DNA of 29,053 nt from Bacteroidetes bacterium QS_8_64_10. GTDB lineage: Bacteria > Bacteroidota > Rhodothermia > Rhodothermales > Salinibacteraceae. The stretch lies in the NCBI GenBank assembly GCA_003022505.1, contig PXTQ01000134.1, positions 1-29,053 on the forward strand. The letters are read 5' to 3'. The position numbers were made by a program, and so were the translations under genes. This document shows positions 1-8,708 of the stretch, one piece after another; within the stretch, counting starts at the first letter, position 1, and every line of letters begins with the position of its first letter. The notes under the pieces are model-generated. The model saw only the letters and a list, made by a program, of their open reading frames with translations. It was not told the DNA's origin and searched no databases.

Positions 1-743
1 AGCGCGAGACGCTGAAGGGCCGCCTGCGCAAGCTCAACAAGGAGCGCGACCGCATCCGCGAGCAGGCGCTGGAACAGGCTGAGGAGATCGTGGGCGAGGC
101 CAACGCCCGCATCGAGCGCACCATCCGCGAGATCAAGGAGGCCGAGGCCGAACGCGAGGCCACGCAGGAAGCACGCGCCGACCTCGAAGAGTACAAAGAC
201 GATCTGGAAGACGAAACCGTAAATCCCCAGCCCGGCGCGTCTCCTGAAACCGAACCGCCCGATCACCCCGCCCCCATCGGCGGCGACATCGAAGAGGGCG
301 ACCGCGTGCTCGTAGACGGCGAGCGCGAGGCCGACGTCGCGGAGATCGACGCGGACGAGGCGGTCGTGATGCTGGGCGCAATGCGAATGCGCATCGACCG
401 CGAGCGCCTGACGCGCGTTGGGACAGCGAAGCGCGAGGAGCAGCAGGTCAGCGTCGCTGCCTCAACCTCATCGGATGAGGACGATCTGCCCGCGCTCTCG
501 GCTCGCCCGAAAGCCGACCTGCGCGGGATGCGCGTCTCGGAGGCGCGCAGCGAAGTCGAAGAGCTGCTCGACGAAGCGGTCTCAGCCGGGCTGGGCCGCG
601 TCGAGATCCTGCACGGCAAGGGCACCGGAGCGCTCCGCGAAGCCGTGCACGAGCTGCTGTCTGGCGAGCAGGCGGTGACGTCTTTCGAAGAAGCGCCCAT
701 CGAGCAGGGCGGCGCGGGCGTCACGCATGTCCGGCTCCAGTGA
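1..743 (+). CDS. mutS2: Endonuclease MutS2, C-terminal part (partial at window start)
   Basis: The frame is open from base 3 with no start in the window, so this is the 3' end of a longer gene; about 246 residues are visible. The first ~70 residues are highly charged (K/R/E-rich), as in the coiled linker after the MutS2 ATPase core. A small beta-rich segment follows (GDRVLVDG...). The last ~75 residues form an Smr domain with the DLRGMR motif and the HGKGTGALR loop. MutS2 acts on branched DNA or stalled ribosomes, depending on species; the Smr domain supplies nuclease activity. The ATPase part lies outside the window. A terminator follows within 75 bases and the next gene is convergent. The identification is firm; the exact role in this organism is not visible. 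Confidence 0.92.
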   Translation, partial: RETLKGRLRKLNKERDRIREQALEQAEEIVGEANARIERTIREIKEAEAEREATQEARADLEEYKDDLEDETVNPQPGASPETEPPDHPAPIGGDIEEGDRVLVDGEREADVAEIDADEAVVMLGAMRMRIDRERLTRVGTAKREEQQVSVAASTSSDEDDLPALSARPKADLRGMRVSEARSEVEELLDEAVSAGLGRVEILHGKGTGALREAVHELLSGEQAVTSFEEAPIEQGGAGVTHVRLQ

Positions 744-815
744 CGCCGGACGATCTGGACGGTGGTGACGACGACAGCGACAGTTAACGCTCAAGCGTTT
801 GTCGCAAACAATAGC

Positions 816-853
816 AAGACCTTCGGGGGCGAGCAACCCTGGAGGTCTTTTTT
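816..853 (+). terminator. Intrinsic terminator after mutS2
   Basis: AAGACCT (816-822) pairs with AGGTCTT (843-849). An inner GGG/CCC pairing closes the loop, and a run of Ts reaches 853. It sits between two convergent genes (mutS2 ends at 743, the minus-strand barrel gene at 859). The stem could serve both, although the minus-strand U-tract is poor. Confidence 0.8.
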
Positions 854-858
854 GTGAG

Positions 859-2397
859 CTAAAACCGAATCGTGAGCGCCGAGAACGCGAAGGCGTAACG
901 CCCGCCTCGGCCCAGAAACGTCGATTTGGGCGTGATCGAGAAGCCAGTGTTGAGGTTGACGTGCGGCGCGTACAGCCCCGTCCCGAAGCCGAGCGTGAAG
1001 GCCCCACCGCCCGCCACTCGCAAGCCGACGCGAAGCGGCACCGTCCAGCGTCCGCCGAGCACGTACTCCGCGCCGGTGTGTAGCGAGGGCATCCGCGTGA
1101 GGTTGGCCGTCGCGTTGTTGAGGGTGAGGGAAGCGCCGCCGTTGACCGTCAGGCCGGGTGCGCCGGTGGGCTGCCAGGACGCGCCCAGGTGAAGCGCGGC
1201 GGGTAGCGGCGTCGAGAACGAGCGTTCCTCCCGGCGCACGTCGCCGTAGCTGTTTGTCGCGAGGCTGTCTGCCACATGCTCGAAGTAATCGACGGAGCTG
1301 CCGTCGAACTCATTCACGATGCGGCTGCGATCCAACTCGAAGCCGTCGAAGACGAAAGCGGAGTCGTTGGAGGTGACCACCTCGGTGTCGCCGCTCCAGC
1401 TTATGGAACCTATGTCGGTGAAGCTGGCGGCCACGCGCACGTCGGGGGTGAGCGTGTACGTGGCGCCCAGGCCCAGGCCAAATCCGATGCCCGATACGCC
1501 GGCGAAGGGCGAGCCGAACCCAGCCGTTTTCAGCGGATTGCCACTTCCGAAGGGATTGCGGTCGATCAGGTTCAGCCGGCTGATCAGATCGCGCGAGAGG
1601 CTACCGGCGGCTTTCGCAACGTAGTCGTAGCGGTGCGTGAGTACGCCGTCCTCGATGCGCACCCTGGAGTCGAGCATCGCTTCGGTGTAGTCAGTGCCCA
1701 GCACCAGCTTGGGAGCTACTCCGACGGCCAGGCGTCCGTCCATCAGGCGGTAGCTGCCGCCCACGGAAACTTCCGTGGTGACAATGATCTGAACGCCGCC
1801 GTCCACAGGCATCGAGCGGTTCTCGTTGATGCCACGCAAGGCGAGGCTCAGCACGCCCCGGTTCATGTCCAGGCGCGAGTAAGCGCGGGTGCGCAGGCCC
1901 ACGCCCAGCCCCCAGCGCGGCGTGTGATACGTGGCAACCAGCGGTGCCAGATCCGCCTGCGCTCCGCCGGACCGCATCACGTCAGCACCGCCAAACATCT
2001 CGTCGAGCGCTTCTTGCGCCAGGCTGTCGGTGACGAGGCCACCATCCGTGAGGTGTTCGTTATAGAAATCAAACTGAAGCAGATCTCCGCCGCTGTAAAT
2101 CGTACCGTTGCCCAGCGAGACGGCTACGTTGCCGGAATGCCTGCTGAGGCCGAGATTGGCCGGATTCAGAAAAAGCGCCTCGACGGACTGCACGTAGGCC
2201 GGGCCGCCGCCCGCCGTGCTCGTGGAAGATGCGCCGCGCGTGTTGAACTGCGCGCGCGCCGCCCCCGGCTCAGCGAGTAACGCCAGCATAACAACGGCAG
2301 CGAAAGAAACGAGCAAAAGTGATGACGCGCTCCCGACGCATCGGCCTGCCGAGCAACGAGAGATGCGGCGGAGCAAAAAGCAGAAATAGGGGCGCAT
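859..2397 (-). CDS. Outer-membrane beta-barrel protein (DUF5723-like)
   Basis: The 512-residue protein has a long N-terminal signal: basic residues near 10-19, a hydrophobic core at ~25-42 and a likely cleavage at ARA/Q around residue 49. The mature start holds SVEALFLNPANLGLS, the NPA-type motif seen near the N-terminus of PorV/FadL-like barrels of Bacteroidota. The rest alternates short amphipathic strands with Gly/Asp/Asn-rich turns, and the chain ends in an aromatic residue (ALTIRF), as expected for BamA-dependent insertion. The most similar family I know is DUF5723, whose function is unknown. It lies 79 bases downstream of the large lipoprotein gene on the same strand, so they are probably co-transcribed and may work together at the outer membrane. 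Start chosen because it precedes a complete signal peptide. Confidence 0.72.
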   Translation of the reverse strand: MRPYFCFLLRRISRCSAGRCVGSASSLLLVSFAAVVMLALLAEPGAARAQFNTRGASSTSTAGGGPAYVQSVEALFLNPANLGLSRHSGNVAVSLGNGTIYSGGDLLQFDFYNEHLTDGGLVTDSLAQEALDEMFGGADVMRSGGAQADLAPLVATYHTPRWGLGVGLRTRAYSRLDMNRGVLSLALRGINENRSMPVDGGVQIIVTTEVSVGGSYRLMDGRLAVGVAPKLVLGTDYTEAMLDSRVRIEDGVLTHRYDYVAKAAGSLSRDLISRLNLIDRNPFGSGNPLKTAGFGSPFAGVSGIGFGLGLGATYTLTPDVRVAASFTDIGSISWSGDTEVVTSNDSAFVFDGFELDRSRIVNEFDGSSVDYFEHVADSLATNSYGDVRREERSFSTPLPAALHLGASWQPTGAPGLTVNGGASLTLNNATANLTRMPSLHTGAEYVLGGRWTVPLRVGLRVAGGGAFTLGFGTGLYAPHVNLNTGFSITPKSTFLGRGGRYAFAFSALTIRF

Positions 2398-2476
2398 GTG
2401 GAGAAAATGGATGATCGGGAAAGAACTGTTGATGATTGCTGCTCGAAAGGAGTAAACCTGTCAACCCCGAAACCAC

Positions 2477-5212
2477 TCAGTCGCCGATCTTGGCGCGCAC
2501 GTCGAACCGTCCCTCCAGGCCGAGGCGCAACGCGTCGGTGCTGCGCAACCGGGCGATGCGGTCCTCCGGCGTGCGAAGCGTCAGCTGCGGTTGTATTCGC
2601 TCGATCTCGCTCAAGGTGCGCAGCTGCTCGTCGGATAGGTCCAGCAGGACGGTCCCGCTCGTTGCGTTCTGCGCCATGCCGTTTTCAACCACGCCGGCGC
2701 GTTCGATAGCCAACGGTTCGCCCTCGGACGGCAGCGTGAGCAGCGTATCGCCGCTTGCGTTCAGCATCTTGAGGCGCACCCCGAAGCCAACGGGCAGGCC
2801 GTTCTCGTATTCGAGGCGAAGCTGCGCCTTCCGCAGGGAGACGGCGTTGCCTTCACCGGTCAAACCGTCGAGGCTGGAGAGGTCGGCGTCTACGGTGGGA
2901 CTGAGCGTGGCCTCGCCGCTCAGGGCGAGCGGGAGCGTCGCGGCCAGCGAGGCGTTCAGCTGGAGCGGGCGGCGCAGGCTCAGGCGGCGGCCCCCGGTGC
3001 GTACCAACACCTTGCCGGCGAAGCGTATCTCGCTGGGCAGCGAACCCGCGAAAGTCCCCACGTTGGAGTTTTCCCGGCTCAACGTGAGCGAGCGCGTCAC
3101 GAACTGGTCCGGTGAGGGGGCACCGTCTATCGGAAGTTTGATGAGCTGATCCGCTGCAAGACCGGCAAAGTCCTCGGCAATCGAATCGGTCTGGACGGCG
3201 TACGGCCCGCGCCCGCCCAGATGGACGCGCCGCCCCGACGGGGTCTTCCCGACAATGGCCGCGTAAGCCGTCACGTCGGGCGTCAGGTTGGTTGTAAAGT
3301 TCAAGGTAAGCCGACCGTCTGGCAACCGGAGGCCGCGCAGATTCAAATCCTGGATCGCACTCAGGTCGAGCGTTGTGATTTCGGCTTCGGCGTCGTTGCC
3401 CACGTCCAGCCGCCCGTCGTCGTTGGCGTCGGACGTTACCGGCGCGGTGAACGACTTGACCTGTCCTCGAAACGCCTGAATCTTGAGATTGCGAGCGCCG
3501 ACTTCGGCGGAGATGCGGTCGTCGGTGTCGATAGCGCGCACCTCGCCGGTGGTCTCGCTCGTGGCGTTCAGATGATACGGGAGACGGTTGCCCGCCGGAT
3601 ACAACCGCAGGTTGCTCAGGTCAATGCTCGCGTCGCGCGGCCCGCTCGTCGGCTCCAGCTTCGGAAAAACAAAGTTTTCCGGATCCCGCCGGTTGCCCTC
3701 GAAGCGCACCACTACGGAGTCGCGCGGTTGGTGCGCCGGCGTCCGCAAGCCGGGCAGGCTCATGCGGAGCGACTTGAGGCCGACCGAAAGCTCGTTGGTC
3801 AGTCCTTCGATAGTCAGCGCGCCGCCCCTGAACTCGACGTAATCGCCCGGTCCGAAGTCCACCCGTTCGAGGTCGCCGAGCGAAATAGTGCCTGCGTTGG
3901 AAAAGGTCAGCCCGTTGGGGCGCACGAAGACTTGGTCGATGGTCACGTCTTCAACGCTCAAGGATAAACTCAAACCGTCTTGGGCCTCAATCGTGGTCGG
4001 CCCGGAGGTACCCGACGACGTGGCGCGCCCCTGGATATCCACGACGCGCGAGATGCCCGTTTCTCCCAACTCGAGTGTGATTTCCGTAGTCGCACCGGCG
4101 GGCAACGTATGGGAGCGGCGGTCTTGTAGCGCCGTGTGGCCGGCCGGGTACGAGCCGACTGAGACGGTGTTTTTCACCGCGAACTGCTCCAACGTGACAT
4201 CGAAGGGGAAGTTGTTGGTGACGGTCAATTCGAGGGTGCCCCCGGACGCGGTAAGCCCTCGGAAGCCCGGCCGTTCGACGAGAGTGGCATTTGAGTCCGT
4301 CAGCGCGATGTCGTCTTGCTCCGGCACCTGAACCGGCGTGAGGGATTCGTATGCAAAAGCATCCGAGTTAAGAGCTGTGCGCACGTCGCTTTGATTATCG
4401 CGGATGGGCTGAAAGCCGACCGGCGTGCTAAGGTCGAGGCGAAAGCGAACGTCGAGAGGCAGCGTCCGGCCGGCCAGCGACAGAACGGCGGTGGCCGTTT
4501 CGCCGGGACCGGGCGCCGCCTCGAACGACTCGCGCGCCACCTCTTCCCCGCCGTCCTCGCGCACGATCACCACGTCGGGCGGATTGCCGCTCCCGTCCGT
4601 CAGCGGCTCGTCCTCCAGCTGATTGCTGAGCGTAAAGCGAAGCGCGTTCAGGCCGTCGCCCTCCGGCGTCAGCGTAACGGTGTTGATCTGCACATTGCCC
4701 AGATTGACCAGATTGATCTCGTCCGGAGCGATAACTTCTGACGGAAAGGGAGCAAACACCTGATCGTTTTCGACAAGCACGGGAGAGGCCGGGAACGCGA
4801 GCGCGGGCCGCCTGATCGTCCCGATAGGCTCGCTGAAACTAGCGAAGAGCTGCTGCTCGGTCAGCGACTGAATGGCAAACGAAAGATCGGTGGCGGGTAC
4901 GTCGAACGAAGGAAGAATCCCATCGAGGTCGCCTACGTTCAGGTTGTTTATGTCCTGCGTGATGCTGAGCGCCTGATTCTCTCCCGTGGTAAAGAGCGTG
5001 TCGTAGTCGGCGAGCGCCGTGTCAATAAGCGCCTCGGAATCGCTGGTGCCGGTGCCCAGTAGCGTGAATGTCTCCTCAAACAGAAGGGGAGAACGCACCG
5101 GTGACTGAGCGCCAAAGTTGGGCGGCTGCGTGGGTACGTCGCAGCTGCCAAGTAGGAACATGCTGGCCCAGAGACCGATGGCTAAGAGACTGAAACGTGT
5201 GAAGCGACTCAT
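2477..5212 (-). CDS. Large secreted lipoprotein, function unknown
   Basis: A start at 5212 gives MSRFTRFSLLAIGLWASMF and a lipobox LGSC with the lipidated Cys at residue 24. An ATG 15 codons upstream (5257) would spoil a normal signal peptide, so 5212 is preferred. The mature chain of ~890 residues contains no cysteine-rich or enzymatic motif that I recognise. It is made of Thr/Leu/Asp-rich beta-strand repeats (phrases such as LDLSAIQDL, SIDLSNLRL, TFSNAGTISLGDL), suggesting stacked beta-sandwich or solenoid domains. Length and composition resemble large hypothetical lipoproteins of Rhodothermota. It is upstream of, and probably in an operon with, the outer-membrane barrel gene; a surface or periplasmic partner role is inferred only from that pairing. 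Gene integrity is good: no internal stops over 2.7 kb. Confidence 0.75.
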   Translation of the reverse strand: MSRFTRFSLLAIGLWASMFLLGSCDVPTQPPNFGAQSPVRSPLLFEETFTLLGTGTSDSEALIDTALADYDTLFTTGENQALSITQDINNLNVGDLDGILPSFDVPATDLSFAIQSLTEQQLFASFSEPIGTIRRPALAFPASPVLVENDQVFAPFPSEVIAPDEINLVNLGNVQINTVTLTPEGDGLNALRFTLSNQLEDEPLTDGSGNPPDVVIVREDGGEEVARESFEAAPGPGETATAVLSLAGRTLPLDVRFRLDLSTPVGFQPIRDNQSDVRTALNSDAFAYESLTPVQVPEQDDIALTDSNATLVERPGFRGLTASGGTLELTVTNNFPFDVTLEQFAVKNTVSVGSYPAGHTALQDRRSHTLPAGATTEITLELGETGISRVVDIQGRATSSGTSGPTTIEAQDGLSLSLSVEDVTIDQVFVRPNGLTFSNAGTISLGDLERVDFGPGDYVEFRGGALTIEGLTNELSVGLKSLRMSLPGLRTPAHQPRDSVVVRFEGNRRDPENFVFPKLEPTSGPRDASIDLSNLRLYPAGNRLPYHLNATSETTGEVRAIDTDDRISAEVGARNLKIQAFRGQVKSFTAPVTSDANDDGRLDVGNDAEAEITTLDLSAIQDLNLRGLRLPDGRLTLNFTTNLTPDVTAYAAIVGKTPSGRRVHLGGRGPYAVQTDSIAEDFAGLAADQLIKLPIDGAPSPDQFVTRSLTLSRENSNVGTFAGSLPSEIRFAGKVLVRTGGRRLSLRRPLQLNASLAATLPLALSGEATLSPTVDADLSSLDGLTGEGNAVSLRKAQLRLEYENGLPVGFGVRLKMLNASGDTLLTLPSEGEPLAIERAGVVENGMAQNATSGTVLLDLSDEQLRTLSEIERIQPQLTLRTPEDRIARLRSTDALRLGLEGRFDVRAKIGD

Positions 5213-5417
5213 AGACGAGCTTACAGAATATTGCAGGGCAAACAGGGAGAAGCGCAATTACTGAGCCGTGAGCGGATTGCTAAGCCAAAGAATCGGTCGT
5301 CAATTAGTCGTTCGTCTCTTTCCTAAAGTTCTTCCGCTGCCCTACTTAATTCTACCTTCACGAGCGAGTTCCACGCTGACCTTCAGGAGCTATCGTCTTG
5401 GGGGGTTGAGCAGTCGG

Positions 5418-5445
5418 TTCGTTTTTTGCGTGTTTAAGGTATGAT
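5418..5445 (+). promoter_or_regulatory. Possible sigma-70-like promoter before the DUF4783 gene
   Basis: TATGAT (5440-5445) lies 16 bases after TTCGTT (5418-5423), in an AT-rich divergent spacer. The match to a -10 box is good, the -35 match is poor, and no Bacteroidota-type TAnnTTTG element is seen. Transcription would start about 10-15 bases before the proposed TTG start of the next gene. Weak evidence. Confidence 0.3.
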
Positions 5446-5462
5446 ATGAGCAAGCGACCTAA

Positions 5463-5900
5463 TTGAGCCACCAGCCAAGACGTATCGTGAGAAGCTTTCT
5501 TACTATTCTGATCTGCATACTGACAGTATCTCTGTCCGCCCGCTCCGGGCACGCGCAGGATGCGCAAGCCGCGCCCGTCGAGTCGTTGCGCAAGGCCATA
5601 GCAAGCGGCGACGCGCAGGCCCTTATGGAGCACGCGGGGGAGCGCGTCGAGATCGCCCTGCCGAACAAGGGGTCCGTGTACAGCCGCAGCCAGGCCGTCT
5701 ACGTCATGAAGCACTTCTTCGAGGAACACCCGCCGGTGCGCGTCGAGGTGCAGCGCAGTTCGGAATCCGGGGGGAGCCGATTCGTAGAAGGTACGTATCG
5801 AACGGCGCAGGACCGGTCTTTCAGTCTGTACCTGCGTCTCTTTCGGGAGGCCGAGCAGTGGAGCCTTTCGGAAGTTCGCGTGCGGCGCAATTCGGAGTAG
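5463..5900 (+). CDS. Secreted DUF4783 protein
   Basis: This 145-residue protein has a Sec signal (basic residues, then FLTILICILTVSL, cleavage near GHA/Q). The mature domain matches DUF4783 by pattern: a helical stretch ending in ALMEHAGERVEIALP, the GSVYSRSQAVYVMKHFFEEHPP segment, then a GTY/FSLYLRLF strand pair. DUF4783 is a small NTF2/SnoaL-like fold confined mainly to Bacteroidota; no biochemical function is known to me. The TTG at 5463 gives the longest frame. A GTG at 5487 (MRSFLTIL...) also gives a valid signal peptide and may be the true start; neither has a clear ribosome-binding site. The histidine-kinase gene starts 44 bases downstream on the same strand, so co-transcription is likely. 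Confidence 0.8.
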   Translation: MSHQPRRIVRSFLTILICILTVSLSARSGHAQDAQAAPVESLRKAIASGDAQALMEHAGERVEIALPNKGSVYSRSQAVYVMKHFFEEHPPVRVEVQRSSESGGSRFVEGTYRTAQDRSFSLYLRLFREAEQWSLSEVRVRRNSE

Positions 5901-5944
5901 TGCGCGAAACGTCGAGCGTAGACGAAGAAGCTGAGGCGGATGGT

Positions 5945-8635
5945 ATGACGACACGGCTGAGGCAGCGATATGGCGGCTGGGCGTGGCAGGCGGGCGTGGC
6001 GCTGTTTCTGGTCCTCCTGCTGGCGGCCACCTGGGGCCTCAAGACCCGGCGGGTGGCCGAGGTGCGTAACACCGTGCAGCAGGAGCAGCGCGAAGCGGTG
6101 CAGAAAGCGCTCACGTTTATCAAAAATGACTTTGTCAGGCTGGAACGCTCCGTGCGCCGGCGCGCCCGCAAACTCGCCTCGCACCCGACCGTGGTGCGCG
6201 AAATGCGCGCCTTCGTCCGCGACGATCAGGATGGCGGCGGGCGACCCATGCCGGAAAAGCTGGTAAAGCACTTTGAGGCGCTCGACCTCGGCTCGCGGAT
6301 GGCCGTCGAGTTGTACGATCCGACGCCGCGCCTCGTCACCTGGAACGGACTGGGCATGCCGCTCGACCGCGCGCCCAACACCGCCGGTTTCCTTCAGGCG
6401 CCCCAGACCGCCATCGCGCGGGACGGCAACCGGCGCGAGGCGCTTGCCGCGTGGTGGCCTGTGCGCGATGGGCCGCGCGTGGTCGGAGCGGTGCGCCTCC
6501 TGCGGACGATCCGGTACCGCCCGCCCGTCGATAACCGCTACCTGGAAAGCCACGACCTGGCGAAGCGGTGGGAGCGCGCCACTAACCTCAGCGTGGAGGT
6601 GCGCCTCGGCCGGAAAGAAACGGAGCCGGAACGTGAGGCCCCGCGCCGGGTGTTGCGCGGCGCGGACAGTACTCGTCTGGGCGTGGCTTGGGTGCACCCA
6701 CCCTCGCCCGATCAACTCGTGGGGGCGACGGCAGCGCGCTACGACAACGTGCTGGCCTTCTGGGGCGTGCTGCTGCTGTTCTGGAGCCTGAGCGTACTCT
6801 GGAGCTGGTATCGGAAGCGGCGATCTACCCGGCAAACAGAACGCCCCGTGCACGAGCAGTTGCAGCGCGGCCTGCTTCCTGCCGTCGCGGTCGTTGCCGG
6901 CATCGCTGGCGCTCGGTATGCGCTGCTCGCGCTCAACGCCCCGAACCGCTGGCAGACCGGAAAGGCTCCGCTCGCCCCGCTGTTCGATCCCGGCCACCTG
7001 GCCTCGGCGCTCGGAAACGGGTTGTTTCGCTCGACGGGCGACTTGCTCGTGACGGCGCTCGCCTGCGCGGCGCTGGGATTGGTCGTGCTGCACGTCACCT
7101 GGCCGTTCCGCAAGAAAGGCGCGCAGCTCTTTCGGTTGCGCGAGCGGCTGGCGGGGCGATCCGCAGAACGTCCCTCGCTGCTTCGCTTCCTGACGACGCC
7201 GGTCGCTGCCGGAGTGGTGGTGGGAAGCGTGAGCTATGGCCTTGCCAAGATAACGCGGCAGGTGCTGCTCGACAGCAAGCTCCGCTTCTTCGCCCGCGAG
7301 GATCTCGTCCCCGATCCCCTGGTGCTGGTCGTGTTCTGCGCGCTGCTGTTGATCAGCGCCGCCGCCGTGGCGCTCGTCGTCGGTACGGGTTGGGTAGCGT
7401 TCTGGCTGCTCATGCGCTACCGGCCCGACGGATGGTCGCCCCGCGCGTTGGCTGCGGCCGGCGGACTGGCGTTCGCCGCGCCGCTCCTCGCCGGATACGC
7501 CTTCATGCTTCGGGGCACGGCCCCCGCCGCAGCCGTCGCGGCGCTGGTCGTGATTGGGGGCGTGCTGGCCGTGGCCGGTTTCCTGCCGGACTGGGGGCCG
7601 GCGCGTCCCCTCACGCTCCGCAACGTGCTGCTTGGTATCTTCTTGGTGACGGTCATGCTCTACCCGATGCTCGACAGCGGGCTGGACGTGCAGCGCCGCC
7701 AGCGGATGAGATACGTGGCTACCTCGTTTGCCGATCAGCAGGACCCGCGCGTAACGTTCGCTCTGCGCCGCGTGCTGCAAAAGACGCAGGCGCGCCTCGC
7801 TCTCGCGAATCCCGCCCGGATGACGCGCTCCACGCGCGACTCGCTCGCCAACGAACTGCTGCGCGGCTCGTTGCTCTCCTCGCTCAGCCTCTACGACATC
7901 AGCCTCACGCTTTTTACCCCGGCGGGCCGGCCCATCGGTCGGTCGCTGCTTGCCACCGGGCGCGCCGGAAATCGCTTGCAGCAGGTGGACTCGATGGAAT
8001 TCAGCGTCGTGCATCAGATGTACGAGGAGTCCGGCGCGAGGCGTCCTTTCGTGGAGCGGATCACGGGGCGACGCCAGCGCGACCGGTTTCAGTACGTGGG
8101 CATCACGCCCCTGTATACCGCCGGGCGCAAAGACGGGACGCCGGCGGCCTGGGCGATGGTGCGCGCCGCGCCGCAGACGCCGCTCCGGGAGGGCAGCAAT
8201 GCGTTCCCGCGCGTGCTCCTGCCGGCGGGTCTGAACCCCAGTCCGTACGCCAATTTGTCGCTGGCTACCTTCCGGGGGCGCGCGCTGGTGCGCAGCTTTG
8301 GGCGCGACTTCGGGCGCTACCGGCTGGACGCAAGCGTGGCCGAGCGGCTGCTCACGCGGCAGACGTTCTGGCGCTTCGAAACCGTGAAGGACCAGCGCTA
8401 CCTCACCTTCTACCGGCGCTACGATCCCGAACGCGCAAACCCGTCGTCGCCGGCAGCCGCCCAGTCTCCGGCGCGCGTGGTAGGGGTGCGCATGCCGGCT
8501 TTCTCGACGTTCGATCATCTCTATTTTTTGCTCCGCCTGACGGTGGCGGGTCTGCTCATCGGAATACCTGTCTTTTTGTGGGGCCTGTACCGGCGCTACC
8601 GCGCGTGGAAGCGCGACAACACGGGCCGTTACTGA
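5945..8635 (+). CDS. Membrane sensor half of an NtrY-type histidine kinase (split gene, part 1)
   Basis: The frame runs upstream to 5858, but the ATG at 5945 starts a normal inner-membrane protein: TM1 at ~14-34, an extracytoplasmic domain to ~265, then about eight further hydrophobic segments (near 268, 309, 365, 414, 458, 500, 527, 562). A second extracytoplasmic domain spans ~580-860 and a last helix lies at ~860-883, followed by basic YRRYRAWKR. The chain then stops at 8635 with no kinase domain. The next ORF, in another frame, continues with the second sensor, HAMP and kinase domains. In the related single-chain kinases I recall, another membrane helix comes between these parts; it is absent here. 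I read the two ORFs as one ancestral gene of more than 1,350 codons broken by a deletion whose length is 2 modulo 3, or by an assembly error. Ligand unknown. Confidence 0.7.
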   Translation: MTTRLRQRYGGWAWQAGVALFLVLLLAATWGLKTRRVAEVRNTVQQEQREAVQKALTFIKNDFVRLERSVRRRARKLASHPTVVREMRAFVRDDQDGGGRPMPEKLVKHFEALDLGSRMAVELYDPTPRLVTWNGLGMPLDRAPNTAGFLQAPQTAIARDGNRREALAAWWPVRDGPRVVGAVRLLRTIRYRPPVDNRYLESHDLAKRWERATNLSVEVRLGRKETEPEREAPRRVLRGADSTRLGVAWVHPPSPDQLVGATAARYDNVLAFWGVLLLFWSLSVLWSWYRKRRSTRQTERPVHEQLQRGLLPAVAVVAGIAGARYALLALNAPNRWQTGKAPLAPLFDPGHLASALGNGLFRSTGDLLVTALACAALGLVVLHVTWPFRKKGAQLFRLRERLAGRSAERPSLLRFLTTPVAAGVVVGSVSYGLAKITRQVLLDSKLRFFAREDLVPDPLVLVVFCALLLISAAAVALVVGTGWVAFWLLMRYRPDGWSPRALAAAGGLAFAAPLLAGYAFMLRGTAPAAAVAALVVIGGVLAVAGFLPDWGPARPLTLRNVLLGIFLVTVMLYPMLDSGLDVQRRQRMRYVATSFADQQDPRVTFALRRVLQKTQARLALANPARMTRSTRDSLANELLRGSLLSSLSLYDISLTLFTPAGRPIGRSLLATGRAGNRLQQVDSMEFSVVHQMYEESGARRPFVERITGRRQRDRFQYVGITPLYTAGRKDGTPAAWAMVRAAPQTPLREGSNAFPRVLLPAGLNPSPYANLSLATFRGRALVRSFGRDFGRYRLDASVAERLLTRQTFWRFETVKDQRYLTFYRRYDPERANPSSPAAAQSPARVVGVRMPAFSTFDHLYFLLRLTVAGLLIGIPVFLWGLYRRYRAWKRDNTGRY

Positions 8636-8708
8636 TCGCGCGCGCCGCACACTGGCTACACACTGGCCGTCTGACGGCGCTACGCGTACCCGCCAGTACC
8701 TCGACCGC

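Noticed and set aside
3330..3360. ATTCAAATCC, resembling a tRNA T-loop
   Set aside because: No acceptor or anticodon stem around it, and it lies within the large lipoprotein gene.
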